Assembly (NCBI GenBank): GCA_040381075.1
Contig: JBEIHX010000016.1
Location: 16,277-80,276, forward strand
Direction of reading: 5' to 3'
Origin: JBEIHX01 sp040381075
Lineage (GTDB): Bacteria; Pseudomonadota; Alphaproteobacteria; Caulobacterales; Aquidulcibacteraceae
Length of the DNA: 64,000 nucleotides
In this document: positions 36,567-44,996 of the stretch, piece by piece
Numbering within the stretch: the stretch's first letter is position 1
Layout: each line of letters starts with the position of its first letter
Translations under genes and position numbers: made by a program
Notes under the pieces: generated by a model
The model's input: the letters and a program-made list of their open reading frames with translations, nothing else
Database searches by the model: none
Told to the model about the DNA's origin: nothing

Positions 36567-37853
36567 ATGATCCGGTTGCTGACTGTCTTGATCGCCGCCA
36601 CAGCGGCGGTGCTCGCGATCGTGGCGCCGCCCGCGCTCGCAGGCCCCCGCAGCGCGATCTTCCTCCACCCGGACGGCATGGGCGCAAACACCTGGACCGC
36701 GACGCGCCTCGCCAGCGTCGGCCCGGACGGGCGCCTCGCCTGGGACAAGCTGCCCGCCGTCGCGCTCTATATCGGTCCGCTCGCCGACCGTGTGACCGCG
36801 ACTTCCAATGGCGGCGCGACCTCGCACGCCTGGGGCGTTCGCGCGCAATCCGACAGCTTCGGCATGATCGACGGCGCACGCATCCCGCGCGCAGCCTCAG
36901 GCGCCGACGCGCCCCTCCTCATCGAAGCGAAACGGGCGGGAAAGGCGATCGGACTGGTCAACACCGCCAGCATCACAGACGCCGGCACCGGCGCGCAGGT
37001 TGCGGTCGTGCCCAGCCGCAAAGAGCACGCCGAGATCGCGGCGCAAATGCTCGCCGCCGAGGTCGATGTCCTGCTCGGGGGCGGCGAGCAGTATTTTCTT
37101 CCGGCAGGCGTCAAAGGCGTCCACGGCGTCGGCGTGCGGACCGATGGCCGAAACCTGATCGAGGAGGCGCGCGCACGCGGCTATCGCATCGTGCGGACAC
37201 GGGACGAGTTTCAGATGGCCCTGAGAACACCCGGAAAGCTGCTCGGGCTGTTCGCGGCCGACGCCGCCTTTGAGGAGGGATCGGAAGAAGCGCTCGCGGG
37301 CCGGCCCGTTTTCGGGCCGGACGCGCCCCGCTTTGACGAGCTCGTCGCTGGCGCAGTCGCCCTTCTGCGCAGCGCACCGCGCGGCTACCTGCTCGTGGCG
37401 GAGGAAGAGGCCACGGACAATCTCGCCGGCGACAACCACGCCGCGGGGGTGCTCGAGGCCGCCGCCGGCGCCGATCGCGCGATCGCCCTGGTGCTTGCGG
37501 AACAAGAGCGCAATCGCGACCTGACCATCGTGGTCGCCTCGGATTCCGACTGCGGCGGGATGCAGGCGACCGGGGACGACGTCGTCGCGGGTCAGGCTCT
37601 TCCGCGCGCGCTTCCCAATGGCGCGCCGCTCGACGGCGTCGGCGGAACCGGGTCGCTGCCCTTCCTCGCAGCTCCCGACCGCGCCGGACGCCGTCTGCCG
37701 TTCGCGATCGCCTGGGCCAGCGATGGCGACATGAGCGGCGGCGGGATCGTGCGGGCGGCCGGGCCGGGCGCCAAGCGGGTTCACGGCACACTCGATTCGA
37801 CGGACATCTACAAGGTGCTGCATGCGGCGCTGTTTGGCGCGCGCGCGCGATGA
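36567..37853 (+). CDS. alkaline phosphatase family protein, exported
   Basis: 428 residues with a signal peptide (residues 1-25, cleavage after ALA). AIFLHPDGMGANTWTA, the active-site stretch SNGGATSHAWGV, ATDNLAGDNHAAG and HGTLDSTDIYKVLHAALFG match the PhoA-type superfamily at its metal sites. The usual DSA/T-containing nucleophile loop is altered (GGATSHAWG), so the catalytic residue needs checking. It is divergent from the TonB receptor; no Pho box was recognised in the 246-bp gap. Confidence 0.8.
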   Translation: MIRLLTVLIAATAAVLAIVAPPALAGPRSAIFLHPDGMGANTWTATRLASVGPDGRLAWDKLPAVALYIGPLADRVTATSNGGATSHAWGVRAQSDSFGMIDGARIPRAASGADAPLLIEAKRAGKAIGLVNTASITDAGTGAQVAVVPSRKEHAEIAAQMLAAEVDVLLGGGEQYFLPAGVKGVHGVGVRTDGRNLIEEARARGYRIVRTRDEFQMALRTPGKLLGLFAADAAFEEGSEEALAGRPVFGPDAPRFDELVAGAVALLRSAPRGYLLVAEEEATDNLAGDNHAAGVLEAAAGADRAIALVLAEQERNRDLTIVVASDSDCGGMQATGDDVVAGQALPRALPNGAPLDGVGGTGSLPFLAAPDRAGRRLPFAIAWASDGDMSGGGIVRAAGPGAKRVHGTLDSTDIYKVLHAALFGARAR

Positions 37854-38017
37854 TGCCGCGCCTGCGCACGCCAACCGATACAGCACAGCAACGACATCAG
37901 GCTGATATGGAAGCCGGACGACGCCAACGCGTTGCGAGCGCAGACAGCGCCGCGCAGGCTCGTTGACGTGGCGTGGTCGGACCTTCGGACTCCGACGCGC
38001 ATCCTGGGGAGGTGTGC

Positions 38018-38341
38018 ATGATGGAAGCCCTGCTGGACGGGATCACGCGCCTCGCGAGCACGACGATCAGCCTGTCGGCATGCGTCTGGCTCGTCGGCGT
38101 CCGCCTCGCATTGCCCATCGTTCTCAAGCACGGGAAGTCCACCGCGCGCCCTGCAGTCGCTTTCGCGAGCGACCCGGATGTGGCGGCAAACCGCCTTCGC
38201 CGTCAGCCGGCGCCACCGATCATCGAGAGCAAAGTGCGGCTCGCTCGCGCGCCTGAACGATGGGTGTGGCCGGCGCTTCCGGCCTCCGGCCCCATGCCGA
38301 TCAAGAGTTCTTCACGAAGCCAATCGTCAGTCAGCCTTTGA
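38018..38341 (+). CDS. small hypothetical membrane protein (doubtful)
   Basis: GGGGAGG precedes ATGATG. The first 40 residues (EALLDGITRLASTTISLSAC, then VWLVGVRLALPIVL) could form one membrane helix; the remaining 65 are basic and unstructured and overlap a decayed gene on the other strand. It may be the truncated start of a lost gene. Confidence 0.3.
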   Translation: MMEALLDGITRLASTTISLSACVWLVGVRLALPIVLKHGKSTARPAVAFASDPDVAANRLRRQPAPPIIESKVRLARAPERWVWPALPASGPMPIKSSSRSQSSVSL

Positions 38342-38460
38342 TCGCCTGGACCGCGCGCTCCGCCATGCGATAACCAACGCCCTGATCCGAGAGGAGGGTG
38401 CGTCGACCGGTCGCGTCGACGTCGATCTTTGTCCGGAGCTGTTCAGGTTTCTCGGACGCC
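38331..38460 (-). pseudogene. C-terminal relic of an OmpR-type response regulator
   Basis: The minus frame ends QLRTKIDVDATGRRTLLSDQ, then GVGYRMAE, which is the recognition helix and wing of KdpE/OmpR-family regulators. The receiver domain and most of the effector domain are absent upstream. The 38461-38676 stretch shows no gene. Confidence 0.5.
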
Positions 38461-38676
38461 CGCCCAGCACGACGTGATTGCGCATCTCGGGGCGGGTGTG
38501 CGAAAGTGCTCAAGGCCTGACCGGCGGGAGGCCAGTCTCATCTATGGGGATTTAAGCGCCGTTGTCTGTGCGAGGTCAGCGCCGCCGCGCTCTCGCGTGA
38601 GACGTCTCGGGACCGAAACGGCGCTTTCTGTGACGCAGCACGCAGGTTGTCGCGCACGCCTTCGATGCGTTGCGCC

Positions 38677-39234
38677 TCAATCCGCCGACAGCCGCTTGGC
38701 GTCCGGCGCCTCGTCGTGAACGCGCTCCTGTCCAACAGAACCCGACACAACCTGCATTGGGCCGCGAGATCCATCGCGCCATGCACCGACAACAATTCTG
38801 CTCATGCCGCTGCATCCCGTAGGGCAGAGCGCGGCGTGCCATCCAAACAGACGTTCCTCCGTCAGCGGATCCGCAAAGTTCCGGGTCGCATCGAGCATCA
38901 TCTCGACGACACCTTCGACGTTGCGGTCAGCAGGCGTCAGCGCGCCGACGTCCATGCCGAGACGACGCGCAATGGAAGAACGAACCTGCTCGCGGTCAAG
39001 GTGCTGGCCTTCAATCTCGCCTGATGTCAGCACGTCTTCAGTCAGCGTTGTGAGCACCGCTTCAGCGCGCAGATTGAAGCCCAGGGCTTCCATGCCCCCA
39101 ACCAGGCGGCCCTGCCGATGGCGCACCTCGGCGAGCAAGGCAGCGAGCGCCGCCTCGTCCCAGCGGAACCTTGGCCAGCCTGCCTGCTCGTGAATGAACC
39201 GGGTCAATCTCCGCACCTCATGCGGTGATGACAC
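38677..39234 (-). pseudogene. truncated Fic/DOC-family protein
   Basis: 185 residues match the N-terminal domain and start of the Fic fold (FIHEQAGWPRFRWDEAALAA, LTSGEIEGQHLDREQVRSSI, SGMSRIVVGAWRDG). The [S/T]xxxE-type inhibitory helix appears to remain (SGEIEG). It stops (DAKRLSAD) before the catalytic HPFxxGNGR motif, and no continuation is found in another frame. AMP-transfer activity is therefore not expected. Confidence 0.7.
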
Positions 39235-39420
39235 ATCATATTCGCCGCATTCGGCAATGTTGATCTACGCATAATGTGCGGCGATGAAGGCTCCTATTCA
39301 CCGCAGGTGGACCTAACCAGGCGTCCGAAGACCCAAAGCCTCTTTGATGGGCCAAGACCGCTCCATTAACGACCGGTTGCGGGCTCAGCGCGAGACGGAG
39401 GAGGCCTTGCAATCTAGACC

Positions 39421-39430
39421 AGACTAGTCT
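39421..39430. promoter_or_regulatory. palindromic operator of the intact toxin-antitoxin pair
   Basis: AGACTAGTCT is a perfect 10-bp palindrome in an AT-rich patch 31 bp before the antitoxin start, a typical position for self-repression by an antitoxin-toxin complex. Confidence 0.5.
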
Positions 39431-39460
39431 ATATCTCCCCGCTAAAGAAGGAGAACCGCC

Positions 39461-39718
39461 ATTCCAAGGGATACCTGGGCCGTCCAAGACGCCAAAGCGC
39501 AACTGTCCGAACTTCTGCGCCGCGCCAGAGCCGGTGAACCACAGCGGATCGGAATGACCGACGAGGCGTGTGTCGTCATATCCCTCAAGACTTGGGAGAG
39601 TTTGCATCCGTCAGCACTCGGCGCGTGGCTTGTGGACACTGCCCCGCGTGGCAAAGATCTTGAACTTCCCTCTCGGAAATCACGGCGGGGAAACCCGTTC
39701 GAGAATGGCCAGTCGTAA
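39461..39718 (+). CDS. Phd-type antitoxin with an apparent ATT start codon
   Basis: 85 residues: DTWAVQDAKAQLSELLRRAR followed by GEPQRIGMTDEACVVIS, a clear Phd/YefM domain. AAGGAG stands seven bases before ATT. The in-frame codon TAA lies five codons upstream of the ATT, so no conventional start can reach the domain; the next ATG would remove most of it. The stop is directly followed by the toxin ATG. Either ATT is used, or ATG has mutated and expression is low. Confidence 0.75.
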   Translation: MPRDTWAVQDAKAQLSELLRRARAGEPQRIGMTDEACVVISLKTWESLHPSALGAWLVDTAPRGKDLELPSRKSRRGNPFENGQS

Positions 39719-40135
39719 ATGACGAGGGTCTTGTTCGACACCAATGTCGTCTTTGAACTTGTGCGCATGCACCCTTCAGAAAAAGTCCAAGCCTTTGTCC
39801 GGGCTCAGACCGATCCTTTGATATCCGCGCTCACGATCCATGAGCTCGTTTTCGGCGCGGAACGGGCCGCTGATCCGGCAAGGCGCGCAAAACTTATTGC
39901 GTGGATCGCCGCGTTGCGGGGCGAATTCGCGGGCCGCATCGTCGGCATTGATGCGTCCGTAGCTGAGAGAGCTGGACACATGCGCGCGGCCGCCGCGTCT
40001 CAAGGCGAGACGTCAGAGCCAGTCGACGCCTTGATCGCCGCATGCGCGGCGTCACGAGGCGCGATGGTAGCCACGCGGAATGTCCGCGACTTTGCGCCTC
40101 TTGGTGTAGCCCATGTAAATCCGTGGATTGACTAA
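39719..40135 (+). CDS. VapC-type PIN-domain toxin (intact)
   Basis: 138 residues with RVLFDTNVVFELVRMHPSEK (first Asp), ALTIHELVFGAERA (Glu), ETSEPVDALIAACAASRGAM (Asp) and ATRNVRDFAPLGV. All PIN metal-binding acids are in place. These enzymes cut RNA when freed from antitoxin. It abuts the antitoxin stop with no gap, so translation is coupled. Confidence 0.88.
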   Translation: MTRVLFDTNVVFELVRMHPSEKVQAFVRAQTDPLISALTIHELVFGAERAADPARRAKLIAWIAALRGEFAGRIVGIDASVAERAGHMRAAAASQGETSEPVDALIAACAASRGAMVATRNVRDFAPLGVAHVNPWID

Positions 40136-40407
40136 GGCCGGCCTCGGGAGTTCGCGTTAAGCGCAATAGCTGCAGATGAACCGGCGGCTTCATTCAGAAA
40201 GAAATGCGGCCCAGCGAGCCATCAGGTCACGGCGCTTATCGAACAAGTCGCCGCGCCGGTAGGCGGCCTCGACTTTGCTGCCAACTGCCGGGAGGCGGGA
40301 GCCGTCCCTCGACGCCCCGACCGGGCGTGCTCTTCGTGACCCAGAACCGCAGGCGCGACGCCGGCGCGCCGATTGGAACGCCCACCCCGGTTCGCTACCT
40401 TAGCACC

Positions 40408-40746
40408 ACGACAACGATCACCGCCCGCGACGCCAGCCAGAACTTCTCCAAGGTCACGGCCGACGTGGAGCAGGGGGCGACCGTGCTGATCACCAGGACC
40501 GGGAAGACGGTCGCCGAGCTTCGCCTGTTCACAGACGATCCGCGCGAGGATGCCGTCTGGCGCGCCAAGTTCGAGCACATGATGCAGCTGAAGCGCGAGA
40601 CGCGCGATACCGGCTGCAGGGTCGGCAAAATCACGCAAGACGATACGTACGGCGACGCACCGATCGGGAGTGCAGTTTATGCTCGTCCGCGCGACGCTTT
40701 CCAGCAACATTCCCGCTTACGCGGAGCTTGCGCCAGAGCAGCCTGA
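40408..40746 (+). pseudogene. decayed Phd-type antitoxin
   Basis: TTTITARDASQNFSKVTADV, then GATVLITRTGKTVAELR and DDPREDAVWRAKFEHMM, is a recognisable Phd/YefM antitoxin. Where the start should be the codon is ACG, no ribosome site is present, and the normal stop is lost so the frame runs into the toxin gene. The 40136-40407 gap holds no other gene. Confidence 0.6.
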
Positions 40747-41047
40747 GGGGATTGCCGCGCAGCGGGTCAATGAACTCGCGCCGGCCAATGGCGTGATCTG
40801 CAACCAGGCGCTGTTGGAATTCGCCGCGGTCGTCCGCCGACGCCTGCCGCCCAGCCTCCCAGGCGCCGTCACCAAAGTGGACGCGTGGTCGCAGGTGTTC
40901 GAGACCGCGCCCACAAGGTCGTTCATCATGGCAGCCGCGCTGCGTCCGGTTACCGCTCCTCAATTTCAGATTGGGGGTGCGGTGATCTGGTCAGCCGATC
41001 GCGCCGCTCAGCGCCGCCCAAAGCGCCGCAGCAGCAGTGGCCGATAA
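40670..41047 (+). pseudogene. decayed PIN-domain toxin
   Basis: The middle is a good PIN match (EQPEGIAAQRVNELAPANGV, then CNQALLEFAAVVRRRL), but the N-terminal Asp motif is replaced by unrelated sequence (LVRATLSSNIPAYAEL) and the C-terminal acidic motif after VIWSADRAA is lost to a frameshift. It is probably inactive. Confidence 0.6.
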
Positions 41048-41144
41048 AAACTGGCCCTCGCCGCGGCGCGCTCACGCGACGGACGTCCATAGTCCGCACC
41101 GGACTGACAGACCAATCGTGCAGCCGGTCCATGACGTCGCCGTG

Positions 41145-41735
41145 CTAGAGGGCCGCTTCGATCGCCCTGATAAGCTCCGGATCGTCCGGGCGCACGCGCG
41201 ACGGGAAGCCCGCGATCGCCGCGCCGTCGCGTCCAATCAGGATCTTGTGGAAGTTCCACTGCGGCCGGCCGGCGTCGCCAAGGGCGCCCGCGCTCCACGC
41301 GTAGAACGGATGTTGTCCAGGACCCTGCGTCTTCACTTTGGCCGTGAGCGGAAAGCTGACCCCGAAATTGAGTTCGCAGAAGTCCTTGATGTCAGCCTCG
41401 CTGCCGGGTTCCTGACCGCCGAAATCATTGCTGGGCGCCCCGATCACCACAAGCCCGCGCGCCCTGTAGCGGTCCCACAGCGCCTCAAGGCCCTTGTATT
41501 GCGGCGTGAACCCGCATTTGGAGGCTGTGTTGACGACCAGAATGACGGAGCCCCTGTAGGCTGAAAGCGGCATCGCCGCGCCGCTGATGGTGGTGAATGC
41601 GAGATCGTTGGCTGACATGGTCTGTCCTTTCGCCGCCGGCGCCGGCGCGCGCGCCTCGGCCGGACCGACGCCGCCGCAGGCCGACGCGCCAAGGCCAAAA
41701 ACAATCGCCAGAAACGATGCGTGAAGACGTGTCAT
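41145..41735 (-). CDS. glutathione peroxidase family protein, exported
   Basis: Thiol-dependent peroxidase, 196 residues. NTASKCGFTPQYKGLEALW holds the peroxidatic Cys74 (cysteine, not selenocysteine), with APSNDFGGQEPG and WNFHKILIGRDG completing the Gln/Trp/Asn tetrad regions. An N-terminal signal ending near Cys20 puts it in the periplasm, possibly as a lipoprotein. Longer starts upstream only add non-signal sequence. Confidence 0.9.
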   Translation of the reverse strand: MTRLHASFLAIVFGLGASACGGVGPAEARAPAPAAKGQTMSANDLAFTTISGAAMPLSAYRGSVILVVNTASKCGFTPQYKGLEALWDRYRARGLVVIGAPSNDFGGQEPGSEADIKDFCELNFGVSFPLTAKVKTQGPGQHPFYAWSAGALGDAGRPQWNFHKILIGRDGAAIAGFPSRVRPDDPELIRAIEAAL

Positions 41736-41871
41736 CGCGGTCACCGCCGGGTTGGCGCGCGACATCGCGCGCAGCACCATCAGATAGGTCATGGCGCCCG
41801 CCTGGCGAGGGGCTGGGCGCGCCTGCCCGGGTCGCCATGCCGGACCCGCCAGTGCGGCTGTTGGCGCGCTT

Positions 41872-42501
41872 CTAGCGTGGCGCGATGATCATCACCCCCG
41901 CCCCGACCAGCAGCACGCCGACCACGCTGGCGAAGACGCGTCGAAAGGTTGGGTCGGCGAGGCGCGCCGAGAGGGCTGCGCCGAGCAGCGCGTACGCCGC
42001 CATCGCGGCCGCTTCGATCATCAGCGTCGCCGCCGCGAAGGCCGCGATCTGGGTGGGCATCGGACGCGCCGGATCGAGAAACGGCGGCAGGATCGCCGTG
42101 TAAAACAGAATGGCCTTGGGATTGGCGAGCTGCACCGCGAAACCGTCCCGGAAGGCCGATCCGACCCTGGCGGCCCGGACGGCGGGCAGACCCGCGCCCG
42201 TCCTCCAGGCAGCCCACGCCGCGCGTACGCCAAGCCAGACAAGGTACAGGCCGCCGGCCAGCGCAATCACGCGGAACACAGCGGGAAACGTCGCCACCAG
42301 CGCGCCAAGCCCAAGGGCGGCTGCGACAAACCAGATGATGGTGGCCGCATTCATGCCGGCGACCCCGACCAGGGCGGCGCGCGGTCCGCGCTGCAGGCCG
42401 GTCGCGATCGCAAACAGCACGGCCGGACCCGGCGTCACGGCGAGAACCGCCATGACGCCAAGAAACAAGGCATATCTCGCGGGGTCGACAGGTGGCGTCA
42501 C
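41872..42501 (-). CDS. LysE/RhtB family amino-acid exporter
   Basis: 209 residues and about six membrane helices. LAVTPGPAVLFAIATGLQRG near the start and FAVQLANPKAILFYTAILPP in the middle are the family signatures. These proteins expel excess amino acids such as homoserine or lysine; the substrate here is unknown. Confidence 0.9.
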   Translation of the reverse strand: MTPPVDPARYALFLGVMAVLAVTPGPAVLFAIATGLQRGPRAALVGVAGMNAATIIWFVAAALGLGALVATFPAVFRVIALAGGLYLVWLGVRAAWAAWRTGAGLPAVRAARVGSAFRDGFAVQLANPKAILFYTAILPPFLDPARPMPTQIAAFAAATLMIEAAAMAAYALLGAALSARLADPTFRRVFASVVGVLLVGAGVMIIAPR

Positions 42502-42510
42502 GATCCTGTG

Positions 42511-42570
42511 CTTTCTGGAGTCTGTGCTTTCTGGAGTCTGTGCTTTCTGGAGTCTGTGCTTTCTGGCCTG
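42511..42570. repeat. 16-bp tandem repeat, 3 copies plus a partial
   Basis: CTTTCTGGAGTCTGTG three times exactly and then a partial copy, just upstream of the LysE-family gene. Confidence 0.9.
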
Positions 42571-42723
42571 CGGCTACTGGCCTGCGCATATCAGGCCTTC
42601 ACACATCAGGCGCTCGCAGTTCAGGGCCGGGACAGGCTGGCCGATCCAGCGCAGCGCCCGGCGGGGAGCGGGACCGCCGATGTCGCGCATCTTCCAGCCG
42701 GATCCCAGCCGGAACACCCCGGC

Positions 42724-44697
42724 TCAGGCCCCCGCCATCGCCCCCGCCATCGCCCCCGCCGGCGCCGGCGCCGGCGCGCTGAGCACAAAGTCGCCGGTTT
42801 CGGGCGCCAGGGTCGCGCGCCAGTAATCGACCAGCGGAAACGGCCAGTTCTGGCTGACGCGCCCGCTGGCGTTTTTGTACCAGCTCGACACGCCAGCTTG
42901 CCCCCAGCTCATCATCGTATTGGCGGCGTCGACCCTGGCGTTGAACGCGTCATGCACGTCAGCGCGCACCTCCAGCGCAGCCGCACCGCTGTGCGCCAGA
43001 AGCTTCAGGCAGCCGATCACGTAGCGCACCGAGCACTCGGAGAAGAAGATGATCGACCCATTGACCACGATGTTGGTGTTCGGCCCGTAGAGCATGAAGA
43101 AGTTCGGAAAGCCAGGCGCCGTCATGCCGAGATAGGCGCGCGCATCCCCGCCCCAGTGCTCGTGGAGGTCGACCCCGCCCCGGCCGACTATCCGCATCGG
43201 CGACAGGAAGCTCGAGGCATGAAAGCCTGTCGCGTAAATCAGAACGTCAAGCGCATGCTCCACGCCATCCTCGGTGACGACGCCCTGCGGCGTGATGCAC
43301 CGGATCGGCGTCGTCACAAGATCGACGTTCGCCCGGCGCAGCGTCTTCACCCAGACGCCGTTGTCGCGCAGGGAGCGCTTGCCGCCGAAGGCGTAGGCCG
43401 GAACGATCCTGGCGAGAAGCGCCTCGTCGCCGCCGACCTGCTCGCGCAGCTTCTCCACGAGCAGTGCTGCAAGCTCCTGGTTGATCTGGCTGAGCGAGCC
43501 GTCGCCGGCGCGCCACTCCGGGTCGCGTTTGACCGCCTCGTAGACCCCGTCGGTCATCAGCCAGAACAGCCAGAACCGATACCATTTCCCGTAGAAGGGC
43601 ACGTGCTCGAGCAGCCACTTCATGCCCGCGCCCACGACGTCATGGTAGTTGTCCGTCGGTCCCATCCATGGCGCGCTGCGCTGAAAGACCGTCAGGTGTC
43701 CCGCGTCGGGCGCAATCTCGGGAACGAACTGGAACGCGCTCGCCCCTGCACCGATCACGCCGATGCGCTTGCCCCCCAGCGCAGCGTCATGGCGCCATTG
43801 CGCCGAATGGAAGGAGAGGCCGGCAAAGCTGTCGCGTCCCTCGATGGCAGGCAGGCGCGGGCGGTTGAGCTGTCCAACCGCGCTGATGACGGCTGTCGCC
43901 GTGATGGTGTCGCTGGTTCCGTCGCTGGTTCCGTCGCTGGTTCCGTCCCTGGCGCGCACCTGCACGCGCCAGCAGGCGTTCTCCTCGTCCCAGCGCGCTC
44001 CAACGACCTCGGTCCCGAAGCGGATCCGGGATCGCAGGTCATATTTATCCACACACTGTCGGAAGTAGTCGAGCAGAACCGGCTGGGTTGAATAGTGCTG
44101 GGGCCACAGATGGTCTGACTCGAAGGAATATCCGTAGAGGTGGTTTGGCGTGTCCACCCGACAGCCGGGATAGGTGTTCTCAAGCCAGACGCCCCCGACA
44201 TCGCAATTCTTTTCCACAACGGTGACGGCGACGCCGGCCTGCTTCAGCCGGATGGCGGCGAGCAGGCCAGACATGCCCGCGCCGATGATCAGAACGTGGA
44301 TCCGCCGGGCGGCGGCGGCGAGGGCGGGATCGGACCAGTCGGGCCGTCTGGCGTCGTCCTGCGCCAGGCCAAGCTCCTCCATCAGGAAAGGGGCGTAGTG
44401 CGCCGGGATGTCGGCCCCGGCGATGAAGTCCATCATGCGCCGCACCAGCGCCTCATCCGGCTGCGCGGGCAGGGGCTCGCCAGCCAGATGGGCGCCGATC
44501 GCATCCGCCGCTGCGGCGCGGATGGCGGCCTGACGGTCCGCAGCAAGGCCGCCCTGGCCGTCGCCCCAGAAATCATAGACCGGCCGCGGCCCGGCCAGCA
44601 GGCCCGTGTCGCCGGTCAGGTGCACCAGCGCCATGATGAGGCTCGGGATGTGTGCTTCCTCGAGCGCGCTCTCAATGGTCACGCGGTCTGTCGCCAC
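42724..44697 (-). CDS. flavin monooxygenase, Baeyer-Villiger type (HAPMO-like)
   Basis: 657 residues. A helical N-terminal extension of about 130 residues, as in 4-hydroxyacetophenone monooxygenase, precedes the FAD motif LIIGAGMSGLLAAIRLKQAG, the Baeyer-Villiger fingerprint FAGLSFHSAQW, and the NADPH motif GVIGAGASAFQFVPEIA. GTG at 44697 is the start: GGGGAGGAG lies seven bases before it. Two in-frame repeats occur: 12-bp units coding DGTS (43906-43945) and an Ala-rich tail (AGAMAGAMAGA). It inserts oxygen next to a ketone to give an ester. Confidence 0.9.
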   Translation of the reverse strand: MATDRVTIESALEEAHIPSLIMALVHLTGDTGLLAGPRPVYDFWGDGQGGLAADRQAAIRAAAADAIGAHLAGEPLPAQPDEALVRRMMDFIAGADIPAHYAPFLMEELGLAQDDARRPDWSDPALAAAARRIHVLIIGAGMSGLLAAIRLKQAGVAVTVVEKNCDVGGVWLENTYPGCRVDTPNHLYGYSFESDHLWPQHYSTQPVLLDYFRQCVDKYDLRSRIRFGTEVVGARWDEENACWRVQVRARDGTSDGTSDGTSDTITATAVISAVGQLNRPRLPAIEGRDSFAGLSFHSAQWRHDAALGGKRIGVIGAGASAFQFVPEIAPDAGHLTVFQRSAPWMGPTDNYHDVVGAGMKWLLEHVPFYGKWYRFWLFWLMTDGVYEAVKRDPEWRAGDGSLSQINQELAALLVEKLREQVGGDEALLARIVPAYAFGGKRSLRDNGVWVKTLRRANVDLVTTPIRCITPQGVVTEDGVEHALDVLIYATGFHASSFLSPMRIVGRGGVDLHEHWGGDARAYLGMTAPGFPNFFMLYGPNTNIVVNGSIIFFSECSVRYVIGCLKLLAHSGAAALEVRADVHDAFNARVDAANTMMSWGQAGVSSWYKNASGRVSQNWPFPLVDYWRATLAPETGDFVLSAPAPAPAGAMAGAMAGA

Positions 44698-44934
44698 GGC
44701 AGGTCTCCTCCCCGGCATGTGTGTTCGGGAGCATGCGCCGGGCCTGACCGCCCCCGTTGCGCCAAGGATCGGACCTGCGGCTTTCCCCGTCAATCGCGCA
44801 TTCTGTGCGGCCGCCGGCCCGTCGGGCGGGCCCGCGGCTCCGCCCTGCCGGGAAACCCTGTGCGACCTGCCGGCGTTGGGCGCCCGGCCGGCTGCAGCGC
44901 ACGTCCCCGCAGGCTCAAAAAAATTGCAGTCGTC

Positions 44935-44963
44935 TTGACGGTTTTTTATCCCTACCCGGATAC
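44935..44963 (+). promoter_or_regulatory. possible promoter of the ammonium transporter-chemoreceptor gene
   Basis: TTGACG, 17 bases, GGATAC. The -35 hexamer is good, the -10 weak. It ends 33 bp before the start codon. The rest of the 44698-44996 gap is GC-rich with no gene. Confidence 0.35.
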
Positions 44964-44996
44964 CGGTTTGCGCGGGTCTGCATGAGGGGATGCCAT

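Noticed and set aside
38538..38795. Continuation of the truncated Fic protein in a second frame
   Set aside because: The sequence there lacks the HPFxxGNGR motif and any other Fic similarity.
44911..44928. A sigma-54 promoter before the ammonium transporter-chemoreceptor gene
   Set aside because: GG and GC are separated by 12 bases instead of 10, so the element does not fit the consensus.
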